From NCBI RefSeq assembly GCF_012927085.1, contig NZ_JABBFX010000001.1:2480001-2544000 (forward strand): a stretch of 64,000 bases of DNA, written 5' to 3'. This document shows, piece after piece, positions 23,965 to 31,763 of the stretch. The number at the start of each line of letters is the position of its first letter. Positions within the stretch are counted from its first letter, which is position 1. The notes beneath the pieces were generated by a model. It worked only from the letters and a program-made list of their open reading frames with translations. It had not been told where the DNA came from and made no database searches. Made by a program: the position numbers and the translations under genes. This DNA comes from Ramlibacter agri. Its GTDB lineage: Bacteria; Pseudomonadota; Gammaproteobacteria; Burkholderiales; Burkholderiaceae_C.

Positions 23965-24810
23965 CTAGCCGGGCAGCACGCACTCGTAGAAGCGCCGCTG
24001 CAGGTCGGCGAACGCCGCGAGGCCTTCCAGGATCCACTCCTGGACGCGCGGCGCCATGTCGCGCGGCACGCAGAAGCGCACGGCGTCCGCCACCGCGGCG
24101 AGCCCTGCGCGGTAGTGGCCGATCTCCACCACGGTGTGGAGCGACATCCACAGGTAGGCCGCCGGCTCGCCGTCGAACTTGGCCGAGAGGGCCGCCACGA
24201 GTCCCTCGTGCTGGTGGCGCAGGAAGTTGTCGACGAGATTGAATTCCTGGTCGGCATAGAACTCCAGCCCGACGTGGAAGCCGATGGCGCGGCAGACGGT
24301 CTCCAGCCGCGCGTCGGCGAAGAAGAGGGTGCGGGCCTCGTCCAGCAGCATCGCGACGGACTGCGGCAGCGGATGCGCCCGGTCGAAGTCGGGGCCGCGC
24401 AGCGCGTAGTGACCCAGGACGGCCTTGAAGAACAGCTGCGACAACCGCTGGTGGACCAGGTTGCCCGCCGCGGTCATGCGGTACTCGTCGTTCGCCGCCT
24501 CCGCGACATAGGCGGAGAGGCAGGCATTCCGGCGGCGGCAGAACTCCTCCACGTCCGCCGGGTCCGCGAACAGTTCGGGATGCAGGTGGATCAGCCCCGC
24601 CAGGAAAGGCACGCGCGCGGCGAGGGCGTCGTTGAAGTGCAGGAAGCGGTGCAGGAAGCAGACCAGTTCTTCCGTGCCGCGGATGCCCTCCAGCCGCCGC
24701 TGCAAGAGGTCGTGGTTGGGCGAACGCTCGATCGCGTGCTCGATGGCGCGACCGAGTCCTTCGGTGCCCGACTCGCCGGCCTCGGGTCCAGCCCATGTTG
24801 TCGTAGTCAT
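23965..24810 (-). CDS. Heme-oxygenase-like diiron oxidase/oxygenase candidate
   Basis: A 281-residue all-helical soluble protein with the ligand pattern of heme-oxygenase-like diiron oxidases (CADD, UndA, BesC, SznF type): E47-x6-H54 in the first core helix (EELVCFLH), acidic residues in EFYADQEFN (E183, E189) in the middle helix, and H225-x3-E229-x2-H232 (HTVVEIGH) in the last. The final motif usually has Asp at the E229 position. Members of this superfamily use O2 for N-oxidation, oxidative decarboxylation or C-C cleavage. It is the first gene of the PKS operon, 14 bp ahead of the ligase gene, with an AGGGAGGG Shine-Dalgarno. It might act on the amino ketone or its acyl chain; that is inference. 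A TenA/PqqC-like non-metal role is the alternative. Confidence 0.75.
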   Translation of the reverse strand: MTTTTWAGPEAGESGTEGLGRAIEHAIERSPNHDLLQRRLEGIRGTEELVCFLHRFLHFNDALAARVPFLAGLIHLHPELFADPADVEEFCRRRNACLSAYVAEAANDEYRMTAAGNLVHQRLSQLFFKAVLGHYALRGPDFDRAHPLPQSVAMLLDEARTLFFADARLETVCRAIGFHVGLEFYADQEFNLVDNFLRHQHEGLVAALSAKFDGEPAAYLWMSLHTVVEIGHYRAGLAAVADAVRFCVPRDMAPRVQEWILEGLAAFADLQRRFYECVLPG

Positions 24811-24998
24811 GGCGGAGTCCCTCCCTGCAACAGGTATATCTTTGCAGTGGTGACGGGTCAAGGCGCGCCCGGCCCGCCGCTTCGCGCGGGACGGCCCGCT
24901 GTCGCAGGGAGGGTGCGCCCTCTAGCCGCGCAGGCCGGGCCCGTGCACGCTAGCAGCGCGCGACGTGCGAGCCCTGCGTCTGCTCCAGCACACCTTCC
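24811..24998. promoter_or_regulatory. Divergent promoter region of the biosynthetic cluster
   Basis: The 188 bp between the two divergent operons of the cluster must contain both promoters. The only AT-rich patch is GGTATATCTTTGC at about 24832-24845; its reverse complement holds GATATACC, a plausible -10 for the minus-strand PKS operon about 30 bp before the ATG. I could not place a -35 or a convincing plus-strand promoter. Confidence 0.45.
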
Positions 24999-25388
24999 AT
25001 GAGTTCATTGCAACTGCTCTTACATACGGAGATGTATGCGCTGGCGAAGCTGGCGCCGGACGCCCCGCGCCCCGACTGGGCACGGGGACGGTTCCACTGC
25101 GTGAGCCGCAGCGCGCGCGAGTGGAGCGTGATCGCCGAAGCTTCCTGTGTGCCGCCCGGATGCACGGCGCAAGGCGGTTTGCGCTGCCTGGAAGTCGACG
25201 GCGAGTTCAGCCTCGATGCCGTGGGCGTCGTGGCCACGGTGAGCGCGCCGATCGCCGCGGCGGGCATCAGCCTTTTCCTCGTGTCCGTCTGGAGCGCCGA
25301 CTTCGTGTTCGTCGCGCAAGCGGACCTGGAGCGCGCGCTTGCCTCCCTGCGCGCCGCGGGCCATGCTGTGCGGGACCTCATGGCCTGA
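24999..25388 (+). CDS. Small ACT-domain (CASTOR-like) protein
   Basis: The 129-residue protein matches the stand-alone aspartokinase-type/CASTOR ACT fold. It has EWSVIAEA followed by LRCLEVDGEF, SLDAVGVVATVSAPIAAAGIS and FVFVAQADLERALASLRAAGH. Such proteins bind free amino acids or related small ligands and often act as sensors. It is the first gene of the plus-strand arm of the cluster. Its position suggests it may sense the amino acid used by the ammonia lyase or the AOS domain; that is inference. It has no catalytic motif. The start ATG at 24999 is the only suitable one. Confidence 0.75.
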   Translation: MSSLQLLLHTEMYALAKLAPDAPRPDWARGRFHCVSRSAREWSVIAEASCVPPGCTAQGGLRCLEVDGEFSLDAVGVVATVSAPIAAAGISLFLVSVWSADFVFVAQADLERALASLRAAGHAVRDLMA

Positions 25389-25404
25389 GCGGAAAGGAAC
25401 GACG

Positions 25405-26448
25405 GTGCTGGCAGAGCCCGAAGCCCTTGTGCTGTCCCGCAGCGACTCCGAGCGGCCACGCTCGCGCCGGCTTGCACGCATCGACGCATGGCTGGCGCGC
25501 GCGCTGCAGTATCCGGAGGACGCGTTCATGGTGCGGCGCTTCGCGGTGCTGGCGCTCAGCGCCGCCTTCGCGGCCTGGGCGCTGTTCCATCGCTCCTGGT
25601 GGGCGGTACTGCTGGTCTACCTGGCCATCCTCGTGCAAGGCGAGACCCTGGGCCTGTTCATGCACATGCTCAGCCACCGCCGGTTGTGGCGCCGGCCCTG
25701 GCGCTTCCTCGACGTGATGCCCACCTGGCTGGTGTCGCCCTGGCTGGGCGAGCCGCCCTTCCTGTTTGCCACGGAGCACGTCGTCAACCACCACGCGCAC
25801 GACAACGGCCCGCGCGACCTCAGTTGCACCATGCCTTACCAGCGTGACAGCTGGGGCGAACTGGGGCGCTACATCGGCCGCTTCCTGGCGGGCCGGACCG
25901 GCGCGGCCGGCCTGTCACGCATGCTGCGCAGCCGCGGCAGCCCGCGCGCGGTGCGGCGCTTCCATGCCGGCCAGCTGCTTTTCGCTGCGCTGTTCCTCGG
26001 GATGCTGTGGGTGGACTGGGTCGCGGCGCTGCTGCTCGTCGCGGTGCCCTATGTTTTCGTGCAGGCCGCCAACCGCGCCAACAACTGGACCGAGCACGCC
26101 TTCATCAACCCGGATTGCCCCGGCGACCCGCTGGGCAACGCGTACACGATCGTCGACAGCCCGTTCAACACCCGGGCGAGCTACAACGAGGGCTACCACG
26201 CGACGCACCACCGGCATCCGGGACTGCCCAACCACTTGTGGCCGCAATCGTTCCGCGATGAGATCGACGCCTATCGCGCAGCGGATCACCTCGTGTTCCG
26301 TGGCATCAGCAGCAACGACATCTTCTTCCTGCTGATGGGCCGCGACTACCGCGCGCTCGCCCGGCACTACGTGCCCTGGCCGGACCGGCCGCGCTCCGAG
26401 GACGAGGTGGTGGCGATGCTCCGCCAGCGCGTCGCGCGACTGCCATGA
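25405..26448 (+). CDS. Membrane fatty-acid desaturase/hydroxylase family protein
   Basis: A 347-residue integral membrane diiron protein with the three histidine boxes HMLSH (HxxxH), HVVNHHAH (HxxxHH) and HATHHRH (HxxHH), plus hydrophobic spans before the first box and between the second and third (LLFAALFLGMLWVDWVAALLLV). This family inserts double bonds or hydroxyls into acyl chains or lipid-like substrates. The GTG at 25405 is chosen as start because GGAAAGGAA lies just upstream and it begins 16 bp after the ACT gene. The stop overlaps the ammonia-lyase start by 4 bp. A role in tailoring the polyketide chain is likely from context, but not shown. Confidence 0.9.
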   Translation: MLAEPEALVLSRSDSERPRSRRLARIDAWLARALQYPEDAFMVRRFAVLALSAAFAAWALFHRSWWAVLLVYLAILVQGETLGLFMHMLSHRRLWRRPWRFLDVMPTWLVSPWLGEPPFLFATEHVVNHHAHDNGPRDLSCTMPYQRDSWGELGRYIGRFLAGRTGAAGLSRMLRSRGSPRAVRRFHAGQLLFAALFLGMLWVDWVAALLLVAVPYVFVQAANRANNWTEHAFINPDCPGDPLGNAYTIVDSPFNTRASYNEGYHATHHRHPGLPNHLWPQSFRDEIDAYRAADHLVFRGISSNDIFFLLMGRDYRALARHYVPWPDRPRSEDEVVAMLRQRVARLP

Positions 26449-28205
26449 CGGCAAGCACGCACCCCGTCACCCTGGGCAGCCGCCTCACCGTCGACGACGT
26501 GGTGCGGGTTGCCAGGCAGCATGTGGCCGTCGCGCCCCTGGGCCCTGAAGCCGTCGCAAGGATGCAGCGCAGCGCGCAGTGGGTCGAACAGGTCGTGCGG
26601 GACGTGGCCGGCGGCTCCAGCCACCGCGCCTACTACGGCATCAACACCGGATTCGGGGCCCAGGCGGGCCGCAGCACGCTGGGCAGCCCTCACCTGACGG
26701 AGGTCCTGGGGCGCAACCTCATTGCCAGCCACTGCGTGGGAGTCGGCGCCTGGCTGCCCGAGGAAGCAGTGCGCGCCACCCTGCTGGTGCGTGCGCAATC
26801 CCTGGCGCAGGGTTTCTCCGGCGTGCGGCCGGAACTGGTTGCCAAACTCGTCGCCATGCTCAATGCCGGCGTCTACCCCGCGGTTCCGGAGCAAGGTTCG
26901 CTGGGTGCCAGCGGCGACCTCGCGCCGCTGGCCCACATCGCGCTGATGATGACCGCGCCGCCTGCTGCCGGAAGCGGCGACGCCCCGGTGGACGCCACCG
27001 ACGGCGAGGCCTTCGTCCGCTGCGCTGCGCTGCCGGGCGCAGCGGTCGACCGGCTGCACATCGACGAGGACTACGAGAGCGGCACGCAAAGCGTCTGGCA
27101 GCGGGTGCCGGGTGCACAGGCGATGCGGGAGGCCGGCGGCCAGATCGCGCTGCGTGCCAAGGAAGCCCTCGCCCTGCTGAATGGAGCCACGGTCTCGGCC
27201 GCGCTTGCCGCGCTCGTCGTGCGCGACATGGCCAACCTGCTGGCGAACGCGGAACTCGCCGTCGCCGCGTGCGTGGAATGCATCGGCGGCTTCCGCGACC
27301 CCTTCTTTCCGCAAGTGCACGAGGCGCGCGGGCATGAAGCCGCAGGGCGGGCGGCGCGCAACATCCTCGGCTACCTGGAAGGCAGCGAGCTCGCGGACCC
27401 GGGCGATCTCCACACGGACCCGCAGCGGGTCCCGCCGCAGGACCCTTACTGCGTCCGTTGCGCGCCGCAGGTGCTCGGCACCGCGGAGGACACGCTGGCG
27501 CTGGCCCGCCGGTGGGTGGAGATGGACCTGAACGCGGCCACCGACAACCCGCTGGTGTTCCCCGCGCTGGCGCGCGACTACAAGGCGGTGTCCGGCGGCA
27601 ATTTCCACGGTGAGCCCATCGCCCTGGCCATGGACTTTCTGGCCATCGCGGCCACCGAGGTGGCGAGCCTGTCGGAGCGGCGGATGTTCACACTTTGCGA
27701 GCTGCCGGCGCAACGGTTCCCCGAGCAGGCGGGCAACCGTTTCCTCATCGCGGAGCCGCGGCAGACCGCGGGGCTCAACTCAGGCCTGATGATGCTGCAG
27801 GCGACCGCCGCTGCCCTGGTCTCGGACTGCAAGGTGCTCGCGCACCCGGACAGCGTGGATTCCATCCCTTCCTCCGGCAACCAGGAGGATCACGTGAGCA
27901 TGAGCCTCAACGCCGCCCTGCACGCCCGGAAGGTCCTGAGGAACGCCGAGACCGTCGTCGCCCTCGAGCTCCTTTGCGCGGCCCAGGGCCTGCATTTGCG
28001 GACGTCCACCGGACCGGGTGACGGGGGAAAGCCGGGACGTGGCGGCGCGGCGGTCCGCGACGTCCTGCGCAAGAGCGGATGGGAACCCGTCGAACGGGAC
28101 CGCGTCATGCAGGAGGACATCCGGCTCGCCATCAGGCTCGTGCGCAGCGGCGCCTTCCTGCAGAGGCGGACGGGGACAACGTTCCCCAGCGAGGAGCACC
28201 CATGA
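26445..28205 (+). CDS. MIO-type aromatic amino acid ammonia lyase (HAL/PAL/TAL family)
   Basis: The 586-residue enzyme eliminates ammonia from an amino acid to give an alpha,beta-unsaturated acid. The MIO prosthetic group should form from A155-S156-G157 in GSLGASGDLAPLAH. Other hallmarks: YYGINTGFG (catalytic Tyr64), QDPYCVRCAPQVLG, GGNFHGEP and SIPSSGNQEDHVSM. The inner-loop selectivity position reads Ser95-His96 (NLIASHCVGVG), as in histidine ammonia lyases, not His-Leu (TAL) or Phe-Leu (PAL). It is some 75 residues longer than HutH, with extra sequence at about 170-225. No hut genes are nearby. In this cluster it may make a starter acid or remove an amino group; substrate is unproven. Confidence 0.9.
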   Translation: MTASTHPVTLGSRLTVDDVVRVARQHVAVAPLGPEAVARMQRSAQWVEQVVRDVAGGSSHRAYYGINTGFGAQAGRSTLGSPHLTEVLGRNLIASHCVGVGAWLPEEAVRATLLVRAQSLAQGFSGVRPELVAKLVAMLNAGVYPAVPEQGSLGASGDLAPLAHIALMMTAPPAAGSGDAPVDATDGEAFVRCAALPGAAVDRLHIDEDYESGTQSVWQRVPGAQAMREAGGQIALRAKEALALLNGATVSAALAALVVRDMANLLANAELAVAACVECIGGFRDPFFPQVHEARGHEAAGRAARNILGYLEGSELADPGDLHTDPQRVPPQDPYCVRCAPQVLGTAEDTLALARRWVEMDLNAATDNPLVFPALARDYKAVSGGNFHGEPIALAMDFLAIAATEVASLSERRMFTLCELPAQRFPEQAGNRFLIAEPRQTAGLNSGLMMLQATAAALVSDCKVLAHPDSVDSIPSSGNQEDHVSMSLNAALHARKVLRNAETVVALELLCAAQGLHLRTSTGPGDGGKPGRGGAAVRDVLRKSGWEPVERDRVMQEDIRLAIRLVRSGAFLQRRTGTTFPSEEHP

Positions 28206-28348
28206 TGACTTCGATCCGAAGGGGCATCACACGCCGGCGCCTGGCCTGGATCCTCTGGATCGCGGTGACGGTTGTCGGCCTGTGCGGATCGTCGAGCGCC
28301 TCCGATGGCTTGCAGGACATCTGCACGGCGCGCGGTGGGGTCTCCTAG
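28202..28348 (+). CDS. 48-residue ORF with signal peptide, coupled to the ammonia lyase
   Basis: The ATG at 28202 overlaps the ammonia-lyase stop as ATGA, the same coupling used throughout the cluster. The product has a basic N-terminus (RRGITRRR), a hydrophobic core (LAWILWIAVTVVGLCG) and a small-residue stretch (SSSAS) that would suit signal peptidase I. This leaves a mature peptide of only about 14 residues (DGLQDICTARGGVS) with one Cys. It could be a secreted peptide, a small membrane protein or a decayed gene start. Its 3' end touches the convergent SWIB gene. I do not recognise it. Confidence 0.45.
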   Translation: MMTSIRRGITRRRLAWILWIAVTVVGLCGSSSASDGLQDICTARGGVS

Positions 28349-28617
28349 GCTGCGCGCAGGTGCTTGCCCATCAAGCCGGTCATCTCGAACATGGTGACCT
28401 CACGCTTGCCCATCACCGCCAGCAGCTTGTCGTCGCAGAGGATGTTGCGCTTGTTGGCGGGGTTCTGCAGGTTGTGCGCCTTGATGTACTCCCACAGGCG
28501 CTTCGTCGCCTCCGTGCGCGGCAGGGGTTCGGGGCCGATCACGGCCGCCAGCTCGGGGCTCGGCTTCAGCGCCTTCATGAAGGCGGAGTTCTTGCTGCTT
28601 GTTTCGGCTTGCGTCAT
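28345..28617 (-). CDS. SWIB/MDM2-domain protein
   Basis: The 90-residue protein is almost entirely one SWIB domain (LPRTEATKRLWEYIKAHNLQ, KRNILCDDKLLAVMGKREV, MFEMTGLMGKHL). Stand-alone SWIB proteins occur in chlamydiae and many proteobacteria, where they are thought to be DNA-associated; their bacterial role is poorly known. The neighbouring HU/H1-like gene makes a nucleoid role plausible. The 4-bp overlap at its 3' end is with a convergent ORF. Confidence 0.93.
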   Translation of the reverse strand: MTQAETSSKNSAFMKALKPSPELAAVIGPEPLPRTEATKRLWEYIKAHNLQNPANKRNILCDDKLLAVMGKREVTMFEMTGLMGKHLRAA

Positions 28618-28732
28618 GCACTTACTCTGGGCAAAGTGGGCAGCATACTCGCACCCGGCCTGGTTGCTGCAGGGCTTGAGACGAGTTTGTATCCGCGCGG
28701 CGAGTTCGCTCGAAAACGTCGGCGCGCTTCAC

Positions 28733-28738
28733 TAGAAT
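28733..28738 (+). promoter_or_regulatory. Probable -10 element of the HU gene
   Basis: TAGAAT lies 46 bp upstream of the HU start in an otherwise GC-rich intergenic region. No good -35 is visible at the expected spacing (TCGAAA at best), so the promoter call is tentative. Confidence 0.4.
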
Positions 28739-28783
28739 CGCGGTACCCCGGGATTGCCGGGGCATCAACAAGCATCACTCAAC

Positions 28784-29230
28784 ATGGCAACTGCAAAGAA
28801 GACCAAGGCGGCCGCTCCGAAGAAGGCGACCCAGACCGCCGCTCCGAAGAAGGTCGCCAAGACCGCCGCCCCGAAGGCGTCCCGCGCTGTCGCGAAGCCT
28901 GCGGCCGGCACGATGAAGCCGATCAAGGAGTCCCTGAACAAGACCGGCCTGGTGAACCACCTGGCGCAGTCCGCCGGCGTCGAACCGAAGGCGGTCAAGG
29001 CCGTCCTGTCCGCTCTGGAAGGGACCGTGCTGGCTTCCGTCAACAAGAAGGGCGCTGGCGCATTCGTGCTGCCCGGTCTGCTGAAGGTGACCGCGGTGTC
29101 CGTGCCTGCGAAGAAGGCGCGCAAGGGCATCAACCCGTTCACCAAGGAAGAGACTGTCTTCAAGGCCAAGCCGGCGACGGTGAAGCTGAAGGTGCGTCCC
29201 CTCAAGAAGCTGAAGGACGCAGCGCTCTGA
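28784..29230 (+). CDS. HU-family DNA-binding protein with histone-H1-like N-terminal tail
   Basis: A 148-residue nucleoid protein. The first 50 residues are a low-complexity Ala/Lys/Pro stretch (MATAKKTKAAAPKKATQTA, with APKK repeated) like eukaryotic H1 tails. Residues 55-145 are a divergent HU/IHF domain (LNKTGLVNHLAQSAG, VKAVLSALEGTVLASVNKKG, AFVLPGLLKVT, KKARKGINPFTKEE). Such H1-HU fusions are common in Comamonadaceae and their relatives. It is followed by a strong intrinsic terminator, so it is probably monocistronic. Confidence 0.93.
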   Translation: MATAKKTKAAAPKKATQTAAPKKVAKTAAPKASRAVAKPAAGTMKPIKESLNKTGLVNHLAQSAGVEPKAVKAVLSALEGTVLASVNKKGAGAFVLPGLLKVTAVSVPAKKARKGINPFTKEETVFKAKPATVKLKVRPLKKLKDAAL

Positions 29231-29251
29231 GCGGGCTCGATCGGTAAGGGA

Positions 29252-29276
29252 ACGGCCGCCGCGAGCGGCCGTTTTT
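29252..29276 (+). terminator. Intrinsic terminator of the HU gene
   Basis: A perfect 8-bp stem (ACGGCCGC pairing with GCGGCCGT, loop of 5) is followed directly by TTTTT. It begins 22 bp after the HU stop and ends just before the convergent lipoprotein gene. Confidence 0.9.
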
Positions 29277-29282
29277 CATTCT

Positions 29283-30728
29283 TCAGCGGCCGTTCCCGCC
29301 GCCGTGATCTCCGCCACCTCCGCCGGAGTCGTCCGGCTCCAGCTCGCGCACCTGCAGCCGGGTTCCGTCCCAATACCCCTCCGCACTGACTGCGGCACCG
29401 ACGGCGGGCAGCGCCTTGCCGGCCGGCAGGACGAGCTCCAGGACACGGCCGTCGCGCGCCAGCAGGCGCGCCACGCGGCTCGCCGCATCGACCGCCTGGA
29501 TCGTGCCGGAGAGTTCCAGCACCGCCCGGTCCGGCGTGGCGCCGGGGATCGTGACCTTGCGCGCCATCACGCCGTCGGCCCGCTGCACACCTTCCACCTC
29601 GACGAAGGTGCCGACGGTGAGCCCAGCCGCGCTTGCGCCATCGAAAGTTGCCGTCGACGCATCGACGGCCTGCCCGCGCACGACGAAGCTCGTCGTGCCG
29701 GTGACGGTCGTGATGGAGCCGCGCAACTGCGCGCTGCGTCCTCCCGGCGCCAGCGTCTCCACGCGCGCCGCATCGAGCCGCCGGCCGTCGTCGCCGGGCG
29801 CGCGGCCCTCCACCGTGAGGTAGCTGCCTTCGCGCACTGCATCGCGCTGCGCCTGCGGCAGCGCCGACAGGTCCACGTCCACGCCCTGCACCACGGCATG
29901 GTTGCCGGCCAGCACGTGCACGGCGCCGCTCACGCGCAGCGAGGAAGTCGCAGCCGGCGCCAGCAGCGCCACGGCGGTGGCCTGCCAGCTCGCCGGCAGT
30001 TGGGTCGTCCAGGGCACGATGGCGATCACCGCCGTGCCGGGGCTCAGCGTCGGCACGCCCACGGCGCCGGACACGTCCAGTGGCCGGCCTGCCAGCAGCA
30101 AGGTCGACCCGCTGCCTTGCTGCAGCGTGCCCGTGACGCGCGCCGGCAGCACGCCCGCGGCGGCGAGTTTCTCGATGCGCGTCGCGCGCAGCTGGTCGCC
30201 GGCGCCGGCGCCGCCTTGCAGGACGCCGTAGACCTGCAGCGGGTCGCCAGCGTGCACATCGGCCAGGGTGGTGAAGCCGTCGAAAACGGTCACCGGGCCG
30301 CTGCCCGGATCGGCATTCACCAGCACCGGCTGGCCCCCGAGGCTGAGGCGACCCCCGGCCGCATCGACGGCGGCGGCGAAGCCCACGAGCTGCGATTCGA
30401 TGCGTACGCGCGCAGGCGTGCCGCCGGCGTCGAGACTGACATAGGCGTACTGGCCGATGTGCAGGTCCGAGAGCGCCAGCGATGTGGCGTGCACGAGATC
30501 CGGCAGGCTTTCCAGCACGGCCTGGCTGTCGTCGAAGCGCGTGCCTTCCACCACCACGCTGCCCAGGCCCGTGACCGTACCGGCCACGATGCCCGTGCCG
30601 CCGGTGCCCACCCCGCCGCCGCCGGCACCGGTGCCTGCGACGTCGGCCCCGCCAATCCCCGCGCCGCCGCCGCAGGACAGCAGCAGCAGCGTGAACACGA
30701 CCGCCAGCACGCGATGCATCGGCTTCAT
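29283..30728 (-). CDS. DUF5666-type lipoprotein
   Basis: A 481-residue secreted lipoprotein: the signal peptide ends in LLLLSCGGG (lipobox Cys19). A Gly-rich stretch follows, then repeated small beta domains. Each has the pattern of an OB-like DUF5666 unit (GSVVVEGTRFDD, HIGQYAYVSL, TVGTFVEVEGV). The C-terminus is Gly/Asp/His-rich. It is coupled by a 4-bp overlap to the upstream DUF6502 gene and shares its architecture with the divergent lipoprotein at 31764. Molecular function is unknown; the beta repeats suggest an envelope structural or binding role. Confidence 0.8.
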   Translation of the reverse strand: MKPMHRVLAVVFTLLLLSCGGGAGIGGADVAGTGAGGGGVGTGGTGIVAGTVTGLGSVVVEGTRFDDSQAVLESLPDLVHATSLALSDLHIGQYAYVSLDAGGTPARVRIESQLVGFAAAVDAAGGRLSLGGQPVLVNADPGSGPVTVFDGFTTLADVHAGDPLQVYGVLQGGAGAGDQLRATRIEKLAAAGVLPARVTGTLQQGSGSTLLLAGRPLDVSGAVGVPTLSPGTAVIAIVPWTTQLPASWQATAVALLAPAATSSLRVSGAVHVLAGNHAVVQGVDVDLSALPQAQRDAVREGSYLTVEGRAPGDDGRRLDAARVETLAPGGRSAQLRGSITTVTGTTSFVVRGQAVDASTATFDGASAAGLTVGTFVEVEGVQRADGVMARKVTIPGATPDRAVLELSGTIQAVDAASRVARLLARDGRVLELVLPAGKALPAVGAAVSAEGYWDGTRLQVRELEPDDSGGGGGDHGGGNGR

Positions 30729-31621
30729 GGTGTTTCATCCCCTGGGGTGTCGCGATCCGGCGCCGCCGGCTCCCATGGCCCGGACCAGAAGTAGCTGCCG
30801 AAGCGCACGCGGCTGCGCGCGTCCGGGCGGTCCTGGTCGGCTTCGTAGAGGCGCGAGGCCGCTTCGATCAGGTCGCCGCGCATCCGCGCCCACAGCGAGC
30901 GCGCCACGGCCTGCAGCCGCTCGGCCGATGCGGCCGTGATGCCGGACGCGAACACGCTCTGCTCCAGCGTGGGCTGCCCGCCCAGCACGTTGGAGACGGC
31001 CGCGTTCGCGTGGTCCGCGAGGTTCGCGGCCAGCAGGTCGAGCGCTTCCCGCGAGCCGGCCGGCGGCACGAAATCGGGGTGCGCCGGCACGACGAGCTCG
31101 CCGCCATCCTGGATCTCCACTTCGGCGATCCCGAGCCGGATCAGCTCCTGCAGCACCGTGAACGGATGCACATCCTGCGTGACGGCGCGCACCAGCGCCT
31201 CGAAGGAAGGCGCGGGGCCGGTGCGGGGCAGCGCGCGCGGGCGGCCGTCCGCGCCGGCGCAGGCCGCATCGCTGATCCAGCGCGCGAACACCCGCGCGCT
31301 CAGGGCGACGGGCCGCGCCGCGCCGGGGGGACGTCCGGTCACGCGTCGATTGCGCACGTCCTTGCGGTGCACGCCGCTGAGCAGGCTGATGGCGGAGTCG
31401 GTGGTGGCCTGGCCGGCGCGTCCGAGTTCCACGACAGCTTCTTCGATGAACAGGGTCTTCAATTCGCCCGACAGTCGCGGGTAGTCGAGGCCGCTGCGTA
31501 ACAGCAGTCCGATCATCGGCCGCAGCACGGCCGCCACCGCCTGCGCCACCTCATCGGGCGGCAGGGTCGGCGCTGCGCGGGCCGAAGGCTCCAGCGCGAC
31601 GATCTTCGGCTTGCGGGGCAT
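30725..31621 (-). CDS. DUF6502-like cytoplasmic protein
   Basis: The 298-residue protein has no signal peptide or membrane helix. Its N-terminal half contains a helical, HTH-like segment (LRPMIGLLLRSGLDYPRLSGEL, FIEEAVVELG, DSAISLLSGVHRKDVRN) resembling MarR/winged-helix regulators. The C-terminal half is helical (EQSVFASGITAASAERLQAVARSLWARMRG). The arrangement fits the DUF6502 family, often found beside DUF5666 proteins, and could be a regulator of them. The ATG at 31621 faces the divergent lipoprotein promoter. Family assignment is from memory of sequence character. Confidence 0.65.
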   Translation of the reverse strand: MPRKPKIVALEPSARAAPTLPPDEVAQAVAAVLRPMIGLLLRSGLDYPRLSGELKTLFIEEAVVELGRAGQATTDSAISLLSGVHRKDVRNRRVTGRPPGAARPVALSARVFARWISDAACAGADGRPRALPRTGPAPSFEALVRAVTQDVHPFTVLQELIRLGIAEVEIQDGGELVVPAHPDFVPPAGSREALDLLAANLADHANAAVSNVLGGQPTLEQSVFASGITAASAERLQAVARSLWARMRGDLIEAASRLYEADQDRPDARSRVRFGSYFWSGPWEPAAPDRDTPGDETP

Positions 31622-31689
31622 GGGTGCGGCCTGCAGGGCCGTGGAAGCAAACGCCCCTGCAATTTTGCCGATGGTAACGGCGACTTTCG

Positions 31690-31717
31690 TTGCATGGAAA
31701 TTTTTCCCACGTAATCT
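31690..31717 (+). promoter_or_regulatory. Probable sigma-70 promoter of the second DUF5666 gene
   Basis: TTGCAT (31690-31695) and TAATCT (31712-31717) are separated by 16 bp. Between them lies GGAAA-TT-TTTCC, a perfect 5-bp inverted repeat that could be an operator. A good ribosome-binding site (AGGAGA) follows before the ATG at 31764. Confidence 0.5.
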
Positions 31718-31763
31718 CCATCCCGACGCGGGAAGGACCGCGCCGTCCAACAGGAGATCGCTC

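Noticed and set aside
26445..28205. Annotation of the ammonia lyase as HutH of histidine catabolism
   Set aside because: No other hut genes are present, it is too long and lies in an operon with a desaturase; the Ser-His pair alone does not prove histidine as substrate.
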